In this document: one piece after another, positions 25,044 through 32,663 of the stretch
Position numbering within the stretch: the stretch's first letter is position 1
How the letters are laid out: the number at the start of each line of letters is the position of its first letter
NCBI RefSeq assembly: GCF_900104775.1
Contig: NZ_FNSA01000003.1
Location: 3,534,001 to 3,598,000 of the forward strand
Origin: Tsukamurella tyrosinosolvens
GTDB taxonomy: Bacteria > Actinomycetota > Actinomycetes > Mycobacteriales > Mycobacteriaceae
Length of the DNA: 64,000 nt
Direction of reading: 5' to 3'
Position numbers and translations under genes: made by a program
Notes under the pieces: generated by a model
What the model was told of the DNA's origin: nothing
The model's database searches: none
What the model saw: the letters and a program-made list of their open reading frames with translations, nothing else

Positions 25044-27080
25044 CTACGGCGTCAGGCCGCGACGCTCCAGCAGCGGCGTGATGTCCGGGTCGGCGCCGCG
25101 GAAGTCGCGGTACGCCTGCGACGCATCGACGCTCCCGCCGCGGGAGAGCACGGCCGTACGGAGCTTCTCGCCGTTCTCGCGCGTCGGACCGTCGTGCGCG
25201 GTGAACCAGGCGGACGCGTCGGCGTCGAGCACCTCCGACCAGATGTAGCTGTAGTAGCCGGCGCTGTAGCCGCCGGAGAAGATGTGGTTGAAGAACGGGC
25301 CGCGGTACCGCGGCGGCACGCCGGCCACGTCGAGCCCGGCGTCGGCGAGCGCCGCGGCCTCGAAGGCCTCCACGTCGGCGACGACCGTGCCCGGCTCGAT
25401 CATGTGCCACGCCAGGTCGATCACGGCCGCCGCCAGGTATTCGACGGTGCCGAATCCCTCACCGCGCGTACCGGGCTCGAGCACCGACCGCCGGAGTCCG
25501 GCGGGCAACGGCTCGCCGGTCTCGTAGTGCCGGGCGTACCCGTCGAGGATCGTCGGCCACGCGGCGAACATCTCGTTGAACTGGGACGGGAACTCCACGA
25601 AGTCGCGCGGCACGCTGGTCCCCGAGAAGTACGGGTAGGTGACGTCCGAGAGCAGGCCGTGCAGCGCGTGCCCGAACTCATGGAAGACAGTGGTCACCTC
25701 GTCGCGCGTGAGCAGCGCGGGGCGCCCCGCGGGCGGCCGGACGAAGTTGCAGACGTTGATGATCACGGGCCGCGCATCGAGCAGCGCCGACTGGTCCACG
25801 AAGCTGGTCATCCACGCTCCTCCGCGCTTGCTCGGCCGCGCGAAGTAGTCCCCGATGAACAGGCCGAGCGGCGTACCGTCGGGCCCGGTGACCTGCCACG
25901 CCCGCGCGTCCGGGTGGTACAGCGCGAGATCGGTGCGCTCGGTGAAAGCGAGCCCGTACATCCGCGACGCGGCCTCGAACACGCCGTTCTCGATGACTGT
26001 GTCGAGCGCGAGGAAGTCGCTGAGCTGCGGCCCCTCCGCGCCGCCGTCCCCCGCCTGCGCGCGCTGCTCGGCGATGCGGGCGTAGTACGGCCAGTCCCAG
26101 GCCTCGATCGGATGCCCGGCGAGCTCCTCCAGTTCGGCGCGCTCGGCGGCGGCGTTCCGCGCGGCCGGGGCGGCGAGGTCGCGCAGCATCCCGAGGGCCG
26201 CTTCGGCGGTCCCCGCGGTCTGGTCGGCGATCTGGTACGCCGCGTGGTGCGGGTACCCGAAGAGCGCGGCCCGCTCGGCGCGCAGGGCCGCGACGCGGGC
26301 GATCAACTCGCGGGTGTCGTTCTCGCCGCCGCGCGTGTTCCGCTCCGACGAGGCCTCGAAGACCTTCCGGCGCGACTCGCGGTCCGTCAGCCGCGCGAGG
26401 TTCGGCTGGTTGAGCGGATACCCCAGGGCCAGCAGGTATCCCTCGCGACCGGCCTCCTGCGCCGCGGCGCGAGCGGCGGCGACGGCATCCGCGTCCAGGC
26501 CGTCGAGCTCGGCCTCGGTCGCGAAATGCACGGCGGAGGCGTTGGTCTCGGCAAGGGTGCGCCGGGAGAACTCGGTCGTGAGCTCGGCGAGCTCGGTGTT
26601 GATCGTCCGAAGCCGTTCCTGCGCCGCGGCGTCCAGCCCCGCGCCCGCACGGGCGAAACGCAGGTGGTACCGCTCGAGGAGGCGCTGCTGCTCGGCATCG
26701 AGCCCGAGATCGCCACGCCGGGTGTATAGCTCATCGATGCGGGCGAACAACGCCGCATCCATGAGGATCGCGTCGAAGTGCGCCGACCACCGCGGCGAGA
26801 TCGCCGCCTGCGCGGCCTCCAACGCGTCGGTGCGGTCGGTGGAGGTCAGCGAGAAGAAGACCGCGGCCACCCGCCCCAGGTCCTGACCGGCGCGTTCCAT
26901 CGCCTCGACGGTGTTCTCGAACGTGGCGGGCTCGGGATTCTCGGCGATCGCCGCGATGTCCCGACGGTGCCGGGCGAAGCCCTCGGCGAAGGCCGCCTCG
27001 TAGTCCGCGTCCGCGAACGCGGCGAAGTCCGGCAGGGCGAAGGGCAGGGTGCTGGGGGCGAGTACGGCATCGACGGTCAC
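25044..27080 (-). CDS. M3 family metallopeptidase (peptidyl-dipeptidase Dcp / oligopeptidase)
   Basis: 678 residues. Zinc peptidase with HExxH in VFHEFGHALHGLLSD (near residue 465) and the third ligand in the downstream EFPSQFNEMF helix. Other M3 signatures: NVCNFVRPP, GGAWMTSFVDQS, GPFFNHIFSGGYSAGYYSYIWSEVLDADA. Similar to bacterial Dcp, which removes dipeptides from the C terminus of oligopeptides in the cytoplasm. GTG at 27080 (VTVDAVLAPSTLPF) was chosen over an upstream frame because TAGGTT lies seven bases before it. No signal peptide. Confidence 0.95.
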   Translation of the reverse strand: MTVDAVLAPSTLPFALPDFAAFADADYEAAFAEGFARHRRDIAAIAENPEPATFENTVEAMERAGQDLGRVAAVFFSLTSTDRTDALEAAQAAISPRWSAHFDAILMDAALFARIDELYTRRGDLGLDAEQQRLLERYHLRFARAGAGLDAAAQERLRTINTELAELTTEFSRRTLAETNASAVHFATEAELDGLDADAVAAARAAAQEAGREGYLLALGYPLNQPNLARLTDRESRRKVFEASSERNTRGGENDTRELIARVAALRAERAALFGYPHHAAYQIADQTAGTAEAALGMLRDLAAPAARNAAAERAELEELAGHPIEAWDWPYYARIAEQRAQAGDGGAEGPQLSDFLALDTVIENGVFEAASRMYGLAFTERTDLALYHPDARAWQVTGPDGTPLGLFIGDYFARPSKRGGAWMTSFVDQSALLDARPVIINVCNFVRPPAGRPALLTRDEVTTVFHEFGHALHGLLSDVTYPYFSGTSVPRDFVEFPSQFNEMFAAWPTILDGYARHYETGEPLPAGLRRSVLEPGTRGEGFGTVEYLAAAVIDLAWHMIEPGTVVADVEAFEAAALADAGLDVAGVPPRYRGPFFNHIFSGGYSAGYYSYIWSEVLDADASAWFTAHDGPTRENGEKLRTAVLSRGGSVDASQAYRDFRGADPDITPLLERRGLTP

Positions 27081-27087
27081 GCAGACG

Positions 27088-27093
27088 AACCTA
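27088..27093 (-). promoter_or_regulatory. -10 element of probable leaderless promoter (M3 peptidase)
   Basis: TAGGTT on the minus strand, seven bases before the GTG at 27080. Confidence 0.55.
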
Positions 27094-27166
27094 CCCGGAC
27101 AAGTCCTCACACGGCCTGAGTAGTTCCACGGATTCCGAGCCGCCGCGGCCCGGCGATGCTGATTCC

Positions 27167-27556
27167 ATGAGCGATCCGATAGCCCTCCCCACCCTGTTCA
27201 CCACCGAGCCCGCGCCGCGCACGCAGCGCTCCACGGCGGCGGACACCGCGGCGAGCGTCGTGCTGTGGATCCTGTTCCTCGGCACCGCGTACGTCGCGGC
27301 GATGTTCGCCGGCTTCTACGCGATGGCGGCCGACGGGTGCCCGCCCGGCCCCTGCGCCGCCTCGGACAAGGCCGGCGCCGCGATCCTCCTGCAGTGGGCG
27401 GGCATCGCCGCGATCGTCGTGGGCATCGGAGTCGTCACCGTCCTGCGGGCGCGCAGGCGGCGGTACACCTTCTACTGGCCGCTCGCCGGGATCGGCCTCG
27501 TCGTGCTCTGCACCGTCGTCACGGGCAGCATGGCGAACACGGCAATGACGCTGTGA
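27167..27556 (+). CDS. Membrane protein with Cx4C motif (tandem copy 1)
   Basis: 129 residues, three predicted membrane segments: SVVLWILFLGTAYVAAMFAGFYAM, AAILLQWAGIAAIVVGIGVVTVL and FYWPLAGIGLVVLCTVVTGSMA. An outside loop carries DGCPPGPC (Cys-x4-Cys, possibly a disulfide). The short loop RARRRRYTFYWPL precedes the last segment. The next gene repeats this plan, so the two are diverged duplicates. The stop overlaps the start of copy 2 (GTGA). Family not recognised. Confidence 0.78.
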   Translation: MSDPIALPTLFTTEPAPRTQRSTAADTAASVVLWILFLGTAYVAAMFAGFYAMAADGCPPGPCAASDKAGAAILLQWAGIAAIVVGIGVVTVLRARRRRYTFYWPLAGIGLVVLCTVVTGSMANTAMTL

Positions 27557-27891
27557 GCACGCCCTCGCGGCCGGTGGCGGAGCCATTGTTCGGCGGTCTG
27601 CTGCTCTGCGTCCTCGGCGTGGCCAACCTGTTCGCCGTCGTGTGGGCGGGGCTGGCCTTCGCGATGGCGTCGGATCCGTGCGCCTGGGAGGACTGCGCAT
27701 CCACCGGGTTGCCCCGTTTGGGGATCGCCGTCGCGTACTCCGGTGCCGGAGTAGGTGCACTCGTCGCTCTCGTCGGCTACGGCAGAGCTTTCGACGACCG
27801 ACGGATCACATTCATCTGGCCGATCATCGGCTTCGCCTTCACCGTGGTCGGCTGGCTCATCGGGGCGTGGCTCGCCGCGCCCGTCCGGTGA
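27553..27891 (+). CDS. Membrane protein with Cx4C motif (tandem copy 2)
   Basis: 112 residues with the same plan as its upstream neighbour: membrane segment (LFGGLLLCVLGVANLFAVVWAGLAFAM), loop with SDPCAWEDC (Cys-x4-Cys), membrane segment (RLGIAVAYSGAGVGALVALVGY), then FDDRRITFIWPIIGFAFTVVGWLIGAWLA. GTG start overlaps the preceding stop. Likely to act together with copy 1, perhaps as a heterodimer; this is inference. No known domain recognised. Confidence 0.75.
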   Translation: MSTPSRPVAEPLFGGLLLCVLGVANLFAVVWAGLAFAMASDPCAWEDCASTGLPRLGIAVAYSGAGVGALVALVGYGRAFDDRRITFIWPIIGFAFTVVGWLIGAWLAAPVR

Positions 27892-27894
27892 TGC

Positions 27895-28548
27895 TCAGTC
27901 GGTGACGTGGATGCCCAGGTGCGCGGCGAAGACCTCCGCCAGGCCGAGCACCTGCAGGTGCGACATGGTGACGCCGGCGATGCCCTCGAGCCCGCGGATC
28001 CGCTCGACCTGCAGGCCCCGAAGGTCGACGTGCTGCAGCTTCGCCCGCGTCACGTCGATCTCACCGGCGGTGCAGTCCTCGAACGAGACCCGGGTGAGCG
28101 TCGCGTCGCCCGCGTCGATGCCGTCGAGCATGCAGCCCCGGAAGATCACGTCGGTGAGGCCCGCGCCGCGCAGGTTCACGAAGCCCAGCCGGACGTCGGT
28201 GAAGACGACGGAACGCAGCTTGGAGTCCATCAGTTCGACGGCGCCGATCCGTGCATCGTCGACCTCGACCTGGCGGAACGTGGACCGCGATGCCCGGAAG
28301 CCCGTGGCGAACAGCGCGCTGATCCTCGTCTCCAGGAACGCCGACTCCGTGAAGACCGCATCCCGGACCTCCCAGCCCTCGAGCTTGCACTCGCTGAACG
28401 TGATCCCGCTGAGGTCACGTCCCTGAACGGTGGGGCCCGCGAAGCGTCGGCGGTCCTCGGTGTCCCCCGGCATCAGTTCGTCGGTGTTCCCGTCTTCGAG
28501 ATCGCCGAGGCGCAGGGGCGAGATCTTCGGTGCGACGAGGCCGGCCAT
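27895..28548 (-). CDS. Pentapeptide repeat protein
   Basis: 217 residues. The middle shows the A(D/N)LxF spacing of a right-handed beta helix, for example GRDLSGITFSECKLEGWEV, DARIGAVELMDSKLRSVVF, VNLRGAGLTDVIFRGCMLDG and DVTRAKLQHVDLRGLQV. Some actinobacterial pentapeptide proteins (MfpA, QnrB type) mimic DNA and protect gyrase, but most have no known role and the repeats here are loose. It ends four bases after the stop of the membrane pair (convergent). The upstream 150 bases (28549-28698) hold no gene. Confidence 0.83.
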   Translation of the reverse strand: MAGLVAPKISPLRLGDLEDGNTDELMPGDTEDRRRFAGPTVQGRDLSGITFSECKLEGWEVRDAVFTESAFLETRISALFATGFRASRSTFRQVEVDDARIGAVELMDSKLRSVVFTDVRLGFVNLRGAGLTDVIFRGCMLDGIDAGDATLTRVSFEDCTAGEIDVTRAKLQHVDLRGLQVERIRGLEGIAGVTMSHLQVLGLAEVFAAHLGIHVTD

Positions 28549-28698
28549 CAGACGATCTCCCCCGTGGCGAGAGGTGCGTTTCTGGCGGCGGTAGCGGCGT
28601 CGACGTTCACGGAGACGAACGTACCTCCCGCCACCGACAACCGGCCCGAATCCCAGGTCGGAGACCGATGCGCGGGAACGCCCGCCCGGCTCCGCGCC

Positions 28699-29667
28699 TC
28701 AGCCGAACAGTCCGCCGACGGCCCGCAGCCGGGCCTCGGCGTCGGCGGCGATGGACGTGACCACGTCGCGGGCCGGGCGCACCTCGTCGACGAGGCCCGC
28801 GGCCTGGCCCGCGTACACGACGCCGACCTCGGGCAACGCACCGTCGTAGGCGGCACTCACCGCTTCTTCCGTACCGGAGGACGCCTCGACACCATCGCCG
28901 TCGTGCCAGCGGTCGGTGAAGTCGTTGGTGAGCGCGCGCCCGAACCAACGCGTGGGCCAGGGCTGGTGCCGCGCTTTGTCGAAGACGTCGGTGTACACGG
29001 TGTCGGTGCTCCGAGCCTTGAGCAGAGCCGGGATCGCGTAGTCGGGTCCGACGGTCTCGGGCGAGGCGAGCAGGGCGGTACCGATGAGCGCGCCCTGCGC
29101 TCCCGCGGCCAGCACGGCGGCCAGGCCCGCACCGGTACCGATGCCGCCGGCGGCGAGCACGGGGAGGTCGGTGGCGCGGAGCACCTCCTGCAGAAGCGGC
29201 AGCGTCGCGATCCGGCCGGTGTGCCCGCCGGCCTCACCACCCTGCGCGACGACGGCGTCGACGCCCGCGGCCTCGACCTCCCGGAGGTCCTCGACGGAGT
29301 TGATCTGCGAGATCACCACGGCACCGGCGTCCTTGACCCGCTGCACGAACGGCGCAGGATCGCCGAACGACAGCGAGACCACCTTCGGCCGCGCTGCGAG
29401 CACGGAATCCAACAGCTCCGGACTGTCTGCGAGCGACCAGGTCTGCAACCCGAAGGCCAGCGGGGCGTCCTCGCCCGCGGCGGCTCGGATCACGCGCAGT
29501 TGCTCGTCGATCCACTCGGGCGTGGCGTACCGCGCGGCGCCGATCATGCCGAGACCACCCGCGGCCGTCACCTGCCCCGCGAGCTCACCGCCGGCGCGGC
29601 CACCCATGGGGGCGCCGAGGATGGGCAGGTCGATGTCCAGGGTGCGCGTCAGCCAGGTGTTCCACAC
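28699..29667 (-). CDS. Nitronate monooxygenase (FMN-dependent, NPD type)
   Basis: 322 residues, TIM barrel of the 2-nitropropane dioxygenase family. It has LDIDLPILGAPMGGRAGGELA at the start, the FMN/phosphate-binding VVAQGGEAGGHTGRIAT and LAAGGIGTGAGLAAVLAAGAQGALIGTALLASPE. Oxidises alkyl nitronates such as propionate-3-nitronate. The GTG at 29667 (VWNTWLTRTLDIDLP) has TAGCCT seven bases upstream. Divergent from the winged-helix gene at 29702, with only 34 bases between the two start codons. Confidence 0.9.
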   Translation of the reverse strand: MWNTWLTRTLDIDLPILGAPMGGRAGGELAGQVTAAGGLGMIGAARYATPEWIDEQLRVIRAAAGEDAPLAFGLQTWSLADSPELLDSVLAARPKVVSLSFGDPAPFVQRVKDAGAVVISQINSVEDLREVEAAGVDAVVAQGGEAGGHTGRIATLPLLQEVLRATDLPVLAAGGIGTGAGLAAVLAAGAQGALIGTALLASPETVGPDYAIPALLKARSTDTVYTDVFDKARHQPWPTRWFGRALTNDFTDRWHDGDGVEASSGTEEAVSAAYDGALPEVGVVYAGQAAGLVDEVRPARDVVTSIAADAEARLRAVGGLFG

Positions 29668-29674
29668 ACCGACG

Positions 29675-29680
29675 AGGCTA
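29675..29680 (-). promoter_or_regulatory. -10 element of probable leaderless promoter (nitronate monooxygenase)
   Basis: TAGCCT on the minus strand, seven bases before the GTG at 29667. Confidence 0.5.
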
Positions 29681-29701
29681 CGCCCGTGGAAGGATGCGGC
29701 C

Positions 29702-30811
29702 ATGGGCACCACTGATCCCGAGATCCGCCGCATCCGCGCGCTCCGCCTCCGCGCCCAGGGACTGGTGCCCGGCGTCCGGGACTGGCGCACCGCCCCGGAC
29801 GCGGCGCGCGGCATGCTCGCGATCCAGGCGCAGGACGGTGCCGCAGCGCGGTTCGCGCTCTCGCTCAGGGCGTCCGAGCGCCCCGACGACGCCTCGGTCC
29901 TCGCCGACCTGGCCGAGCGGCGGATCACCCGGAATCGACCCGCCCGAGGCACGCTGCAGATCACCGCGCCGGAGGACCTGCACTGGCTCAGCGCCGCGCT
30001 CACGGTCCGCTCACGCGCGGAGGCCGCGAAGCGCCGCCCGCAGCTCGGGATCACGGACACGATGATGGCGGACGCCGAGCGGATCATCCGTGCGGAACTG
30101 GTGGGCGGCGCGTCGAGAACCCGCCCCGAGCTCGTCGCCGCGTGCGCGGACGCGGGACTGCCACTGGACAACTCGCAGACCGGTCACATCCTGCGCGACC
30201 TCACCGAGCTCATGGCGATCGTCTTCGCCGACCCCGCACCGAAGACCGACGTCTTCGCCCTCGCCGACGACTGGGTCGCCGAGCGCCGGGATCCGGACCA
30301 CGCCCTCGGTGAGGCGGTCTCCCGATTCGTCGCCGCCCGCGGCCCGGTGACCCGGCAGGACATCGGGAAATGGGCGTACCTCCCGATGGGCGCCGTGGAC
30401 GAGGGCATCGACGCCGCGGGCGACGCCGTCGAACGGGTTCGCCTCGCCGGCACCACCTACCTGGTGGCGCCCGGCACCGTCGACCTGACGGACGCGCAGG
30501 TCGACGAGGCCCTGGCGCGCCCCTTGCTGCTTCCGGGCTTCGACGAGTACATCATCGGATACGGCTCCCGCGCACCGCAGCTCGACGAATCGTTCCTCAA
30601 CCGGATCGTGCCGGGACGCAACGGCGTCTTCAAGCCGATGGTGGTGATCGACGGCGAGATCGTGGGCGTGTGGACCAAGAAGGCCACCGCGAAGACGGTG
30701 ACCGTCACCATCGAGCCGTTCACGAAGATCACCGCTGCGGCGAAGCGCCGCCTCGTCGGCCCCACCCGCGACTACGGGCGGTTCCTCGGACTCGAGGCGA
30801 CGCTCGCCTGA
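29702..30811 (+). CDS. Winged helix DNA-binding domain protein (HTH_42 / COG3214 type)
   Basis: 369 residues. Recognised by the start IRALRLRAQGLVPG, then AARGMLAIQAQDGAAARFALSLRA, RGTLQITAPEDLHWL, SRFVAARGPVTRQDIGKWA and LLPGFDEYIIGYGSR, ending in a short beta region with TVTIEPFTKIT. The family contains three winged-helix modules. Related YcaQ is a DNA glycosylase that unhooks interstrand cross-links, so a DNA repair role is possible but not shown. The ATG at 29702 follows GGAAGGA. Confidence 0.85.
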   Translation: MGTTDPEIRRIRALRLRAQGLVPGVRDWRTAPDAARGMLAIQAQDGAAARFALSLRASERPDDASVLADLAERRITRNRPARGTLQITAPEDLHWLSAALTVRSRAEAAKRRPQLGITDTMMADAERIIRAELVGGASRTRPELVAACADAGLPLDNSQTGHILRDLTELMAIVFADPAPKTDVFALADDWVAERRDPDHALGEAVSRFVAARGPVTRQDIGKWAYLPMGAVDEGIDAAGDAVERVRLAGTTYLVAPGTVDLTDAQVDEALARPLLLPGFDEYIIGYGSRAPQLDESFLNRIVPGRNGVFKPMVVIDGEIVGVWTKKATAKTVTVTIEPFTKITAAAKRRLVGPTRDYGRFLGLEATLA

Positions 30812-30814
30812 CCG

Positions 30815-30834
30815 CGCGCGCTCAGTTGCGCGCG
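30815..30834. terminator. Short GC hairpin between convergent genes
   Basis: CGCGCGC (30815-30821) and GCGCGCG (30828-30834) form a seven-base stem around TCAGTT. It overlaps the stop codon of the secreted protein gene on the minus strand. Confidence 0.4.
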
Positions 30835-31217
30835 ACGAAGTAGTTGTTGCTGTAGTTGATGTCGAAACTGCTGGTCGCGGTGTGCACCCAGGTCGACCGG
30901 AACGGGCAGCCCCAGGTCGGCACGGTTCGTGTGACCGCGAAACCCTGGCCGGGCGCGAGCGACGCGCGGCCCTGTCCCCCACCGCCGCCGAAACCGAGCC
31001 AGACGTTGACCGCGGGCACGTTGCCGTTGTTGCGGACGTAGCCGTGATCCGTCTGCGAGTTCGTCTCGGCCCGGCCCGGCAGGGGGCCTCCGCACGAGAT
31101 ACCTCCCGTGACCTGCAGATCCACGATGGGCACGAAGGCGCTCGCGGACGGCGCGGAGACCATGGTGGCGGCCCCGGCGATCGCGACCGATGCGGCCGCC
31201 AATGCAATCTTCCTCAT
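30822..31217 (-). CDS. Secreted protein, tandem paralogue 1
   Basis: 131 residues. Sec signal peptide MRKIALAAASVAIAGAATMV with a probable cut after SASA, near residue 27. The mature part contains VDLQVTGGISCGGPLPGRAE, then DHGYVRNNG, LAPGQGF, WGCPFRSTW and the C-terminal SNNYFVARN. Two Cys (GGISC, WGC) may form a disulfide. It shares most of these blocks with the gene at 31484, so the two are duplicates. The beta-rich pattern and LAPGQ motif suggest an immunoglobulin-like (CARDB-type) fold, but this is a guess. The ATG follows GGGGAA. Confidence 0.8.
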   Translation of the reverse strand: MRKIALAAASVAIAGAATMVSAPSASAFVPIVDLQVTGGISCGGPLPGRAETNSQTDHGYVRNNGNVPAVNVWLGFGGGGGQGRASLAPGQGFAVTRTVPTWGCPFRSTWVHTATSSFDINYSNNYFVARN

Positions 31218-31430
31218 GATTCGATTCCCCACTTCCCCGATCGAACTTCTTCGGACGCGGCGCATTTTCGACCGCGGGCGCCGAGAGTGGCGCTGTCTGG
31301 TTTGTCGAGGAGCCCGGCAGCGGCGTTACGGACGACGGGTCACGATCCGGGCTCGATCTCCTCGAATCCCGTTATCTTTCCGCCACTTCCGCGCAACCGT
31401 GCCGAAAGGGAGACTCCGGTGGGCACACGG

Positions 31431-31462
31431 GTCGGCCCCGAACCGCGCGGTCCGGGGCCGAC
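31431..31462 (-). terminator. Hairpin downstream of secreted paralogue 2
   Basis: Perfect ten-base stem GTCGGCCCCG (31431-31440) with CGGGGCCGAC (31453-31462) around a twelve-base loop, 21 bases after the stop of the gene at 31484. The rest of the 266-base gap (31218-31483) holds no gene; it carries the upstream region of paralogue 1. Confidence 0.75.
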
Positions 31463-31483
31463 GGCGAGCGAATCGTCCGCGCG

Positions 31484-31885
31484 TCAGTTGCGCGCCACCC
31501 ACCAGTTGTTGCCGCCGTTGATGTCGTACGTACTCGTCGACGACTTCACGGAGATCGCGCGGAACGGGCAGCCCCAGCTCGGCACCACCTGCTCGATCTG
31601 GAGCGACTGGCCGGGAGCCAGCATCCCGGCGGACTTGCTCGCGCCGCCGTTGAACCACACCCGCACGTCGTACGCCGTACCGGGACCGTGATTGGTGACC
31701 CAGCCGTGGTCGATCAGCGAATTCGGCTCCGGCCTGTCGGGCAGCGGCCCGCCGCAACTGACGTAGCCGAAGGCCTGCAGATCGACGTACGGCGGCGCGG
31801 GATCCGCGGCGGCCGCACCGACCGAGAGCATCGACGCCACGCCCGCGATCGCGAGCCCGAGCACTCCGGTTGTCCTCATGTTCAT
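31484..31885 (-). CDS. Secreted protein, tandem paralogue 2
   Basis: 133 residues. Signal peptide MNMRTTGVLGLAIAGVASML with cleavage after GAAA or AAAADPA. The mature domain repeats the blocks of paralogue 1: VDLQAFGYVSCGGPLPDRPE, DHGWVTNHG, LAPGQSL, WGCPFRAISV, NNWWVARN. Both keep the two Cys and the aromatic pair before the final Val-Ala-Arg-Asn. Start at ATG 31885 after GGGGAGATC. The hairpin at 31431 ends its transcript, so the pair is transcribed separately. Confidence 0.8.
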   Translation of the reverse strand: MNMRTTGVLGLAIAGVASMLSVGAAAADPAPPYVDLQAFGYVSCGGPLPDRPEPNSLIDHGWVTNHGPGTAYDVRVWFNGGASKSAGMLAPGQSLQIEQVVPSWGCPFRAISVKSSTSTYDINGGNNWWVARN

Positions 31886-32051
31886 GGTTGATCTCCCCAA
31901 TCCTCCGTCGAACGACGACTGGCCGCCGGGGGCGGCCCGGCATCGATGTGATGCCGGTCACATTGTCGCGCGATCAGGAAAGAAAACCAATGTTCATCAC
32001 AACAGAAGGGGCGGAAGTGCCTGAAGTTTCCCGTGATTCGACCCGGACGGC

Positions 32052-32513
32052 TCAGGAGGCGGGCGCGACCTCGGGCGTCTTCACGTGAACCGCATCGACA
32101 AGGGTGCGCAGCTCAGGTTGCTCCGCCGCCTCCGCCAAGGCGTCGCGGAGCACCCGCTCGTGCGTCGGGCGCGCCGCGGCGAGCAACTCCCACCCGGCGG
32201 GGGTCAACTCGGTGTAGATGCCGCGACGGTCGTCGGCGCACAGAATCCGAGTGAGCAGCCCCCGATCCTCGAGCCGCGTGACCAGCCGCGTGGTCGCACT
32301 ACTGGACAACGCCGCAGCCCGGGCGAGCTGCCGCATGCGCATGTGCCAGCCGTCCTGGCGACTCAGCGCGTCGAGCACCGTGAACTCGACGACCGAGAGG
32401 TCGTGGCCGGTCTGCAGCGATCGCTCGAGCTCGTTCTCGATGAGCGCATGCAGAGCGACCAGCGTGCGCCAGCCCTGCGCGCGGATCTCCACCGCGTCGT
32501 CGGCGATACCCAT
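32052..32513 (-). CDS. MarR family transcriptional regulator
   Basis: 153 residues. Winged helix with DLSVVEFTVLDALSRQDGWHMRMRQLARAAALSSSATTRLVTRLEDRGLLTR and the wing LCADDRRGIYTELTPAG. ATG at 32513 follows AAAGGGG. Divergent from the MFS pump at 32664 with repeats in the gap, the standard layout of a MarR repressor that controls an efflux pump and itself. The ligand is unknown. Confidence 0.93.
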   Translation of the reverse strand: MGIADDAVEIRAQGWRTLVALHALIENELERSLQTGHDLSVVEFTVLDALSRQDGWHMRMRQLARAAALSSSATTRLVTRLEDRGLLTRILCADDRRGIYTELTPAGWELLAAARPTHERVLRDALAEAAEQPELRTLVDAVHVKTPEVAPAS

Positions 32514-32560
32514 GGTCAGCGCCCCTTTCGTCGTGACGCCCAGCATATCACCTTGCGAGG

Positions 32561-32629
32561 ATTACCGGCGTGTGCAACTATCTATTCGTTGTGCGTGCAA
32601 CTACTGCAGACGCCGGTGATTGCAGACGC
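32561..32629. promoter_or_regulatory. Repeat-rich control region between marR and MFS genes
   Basis: GTGCAACTA occurs at 32572-32580 and 32595-32603, 23 bases apart. TGCAGACGC occurs at 32605-32613 and 32621-32629. ATTACCGGCG (32561-32570) and CGCCGGTGAT (32611-32620) form an inverted pair with one mismatch. These are candidate operator half-sites; which one the MarR protein binds cannot be told. Confidence 0.45.
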
Positions 32630-32663
32630 GCTCATACCATCCCCTCATCCCTAAGGAATCGTC

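Noticed and set aside
28699-30171. N-terminal extension of the nitronate monooxygenase to 490 residues
   Set aside because: The extra part is Ser/Arg-rich shadow of the winged-helix gene; the FMN barrel starts at LDIDLPILGAPMGG and a -10 lies before GTG 29667.
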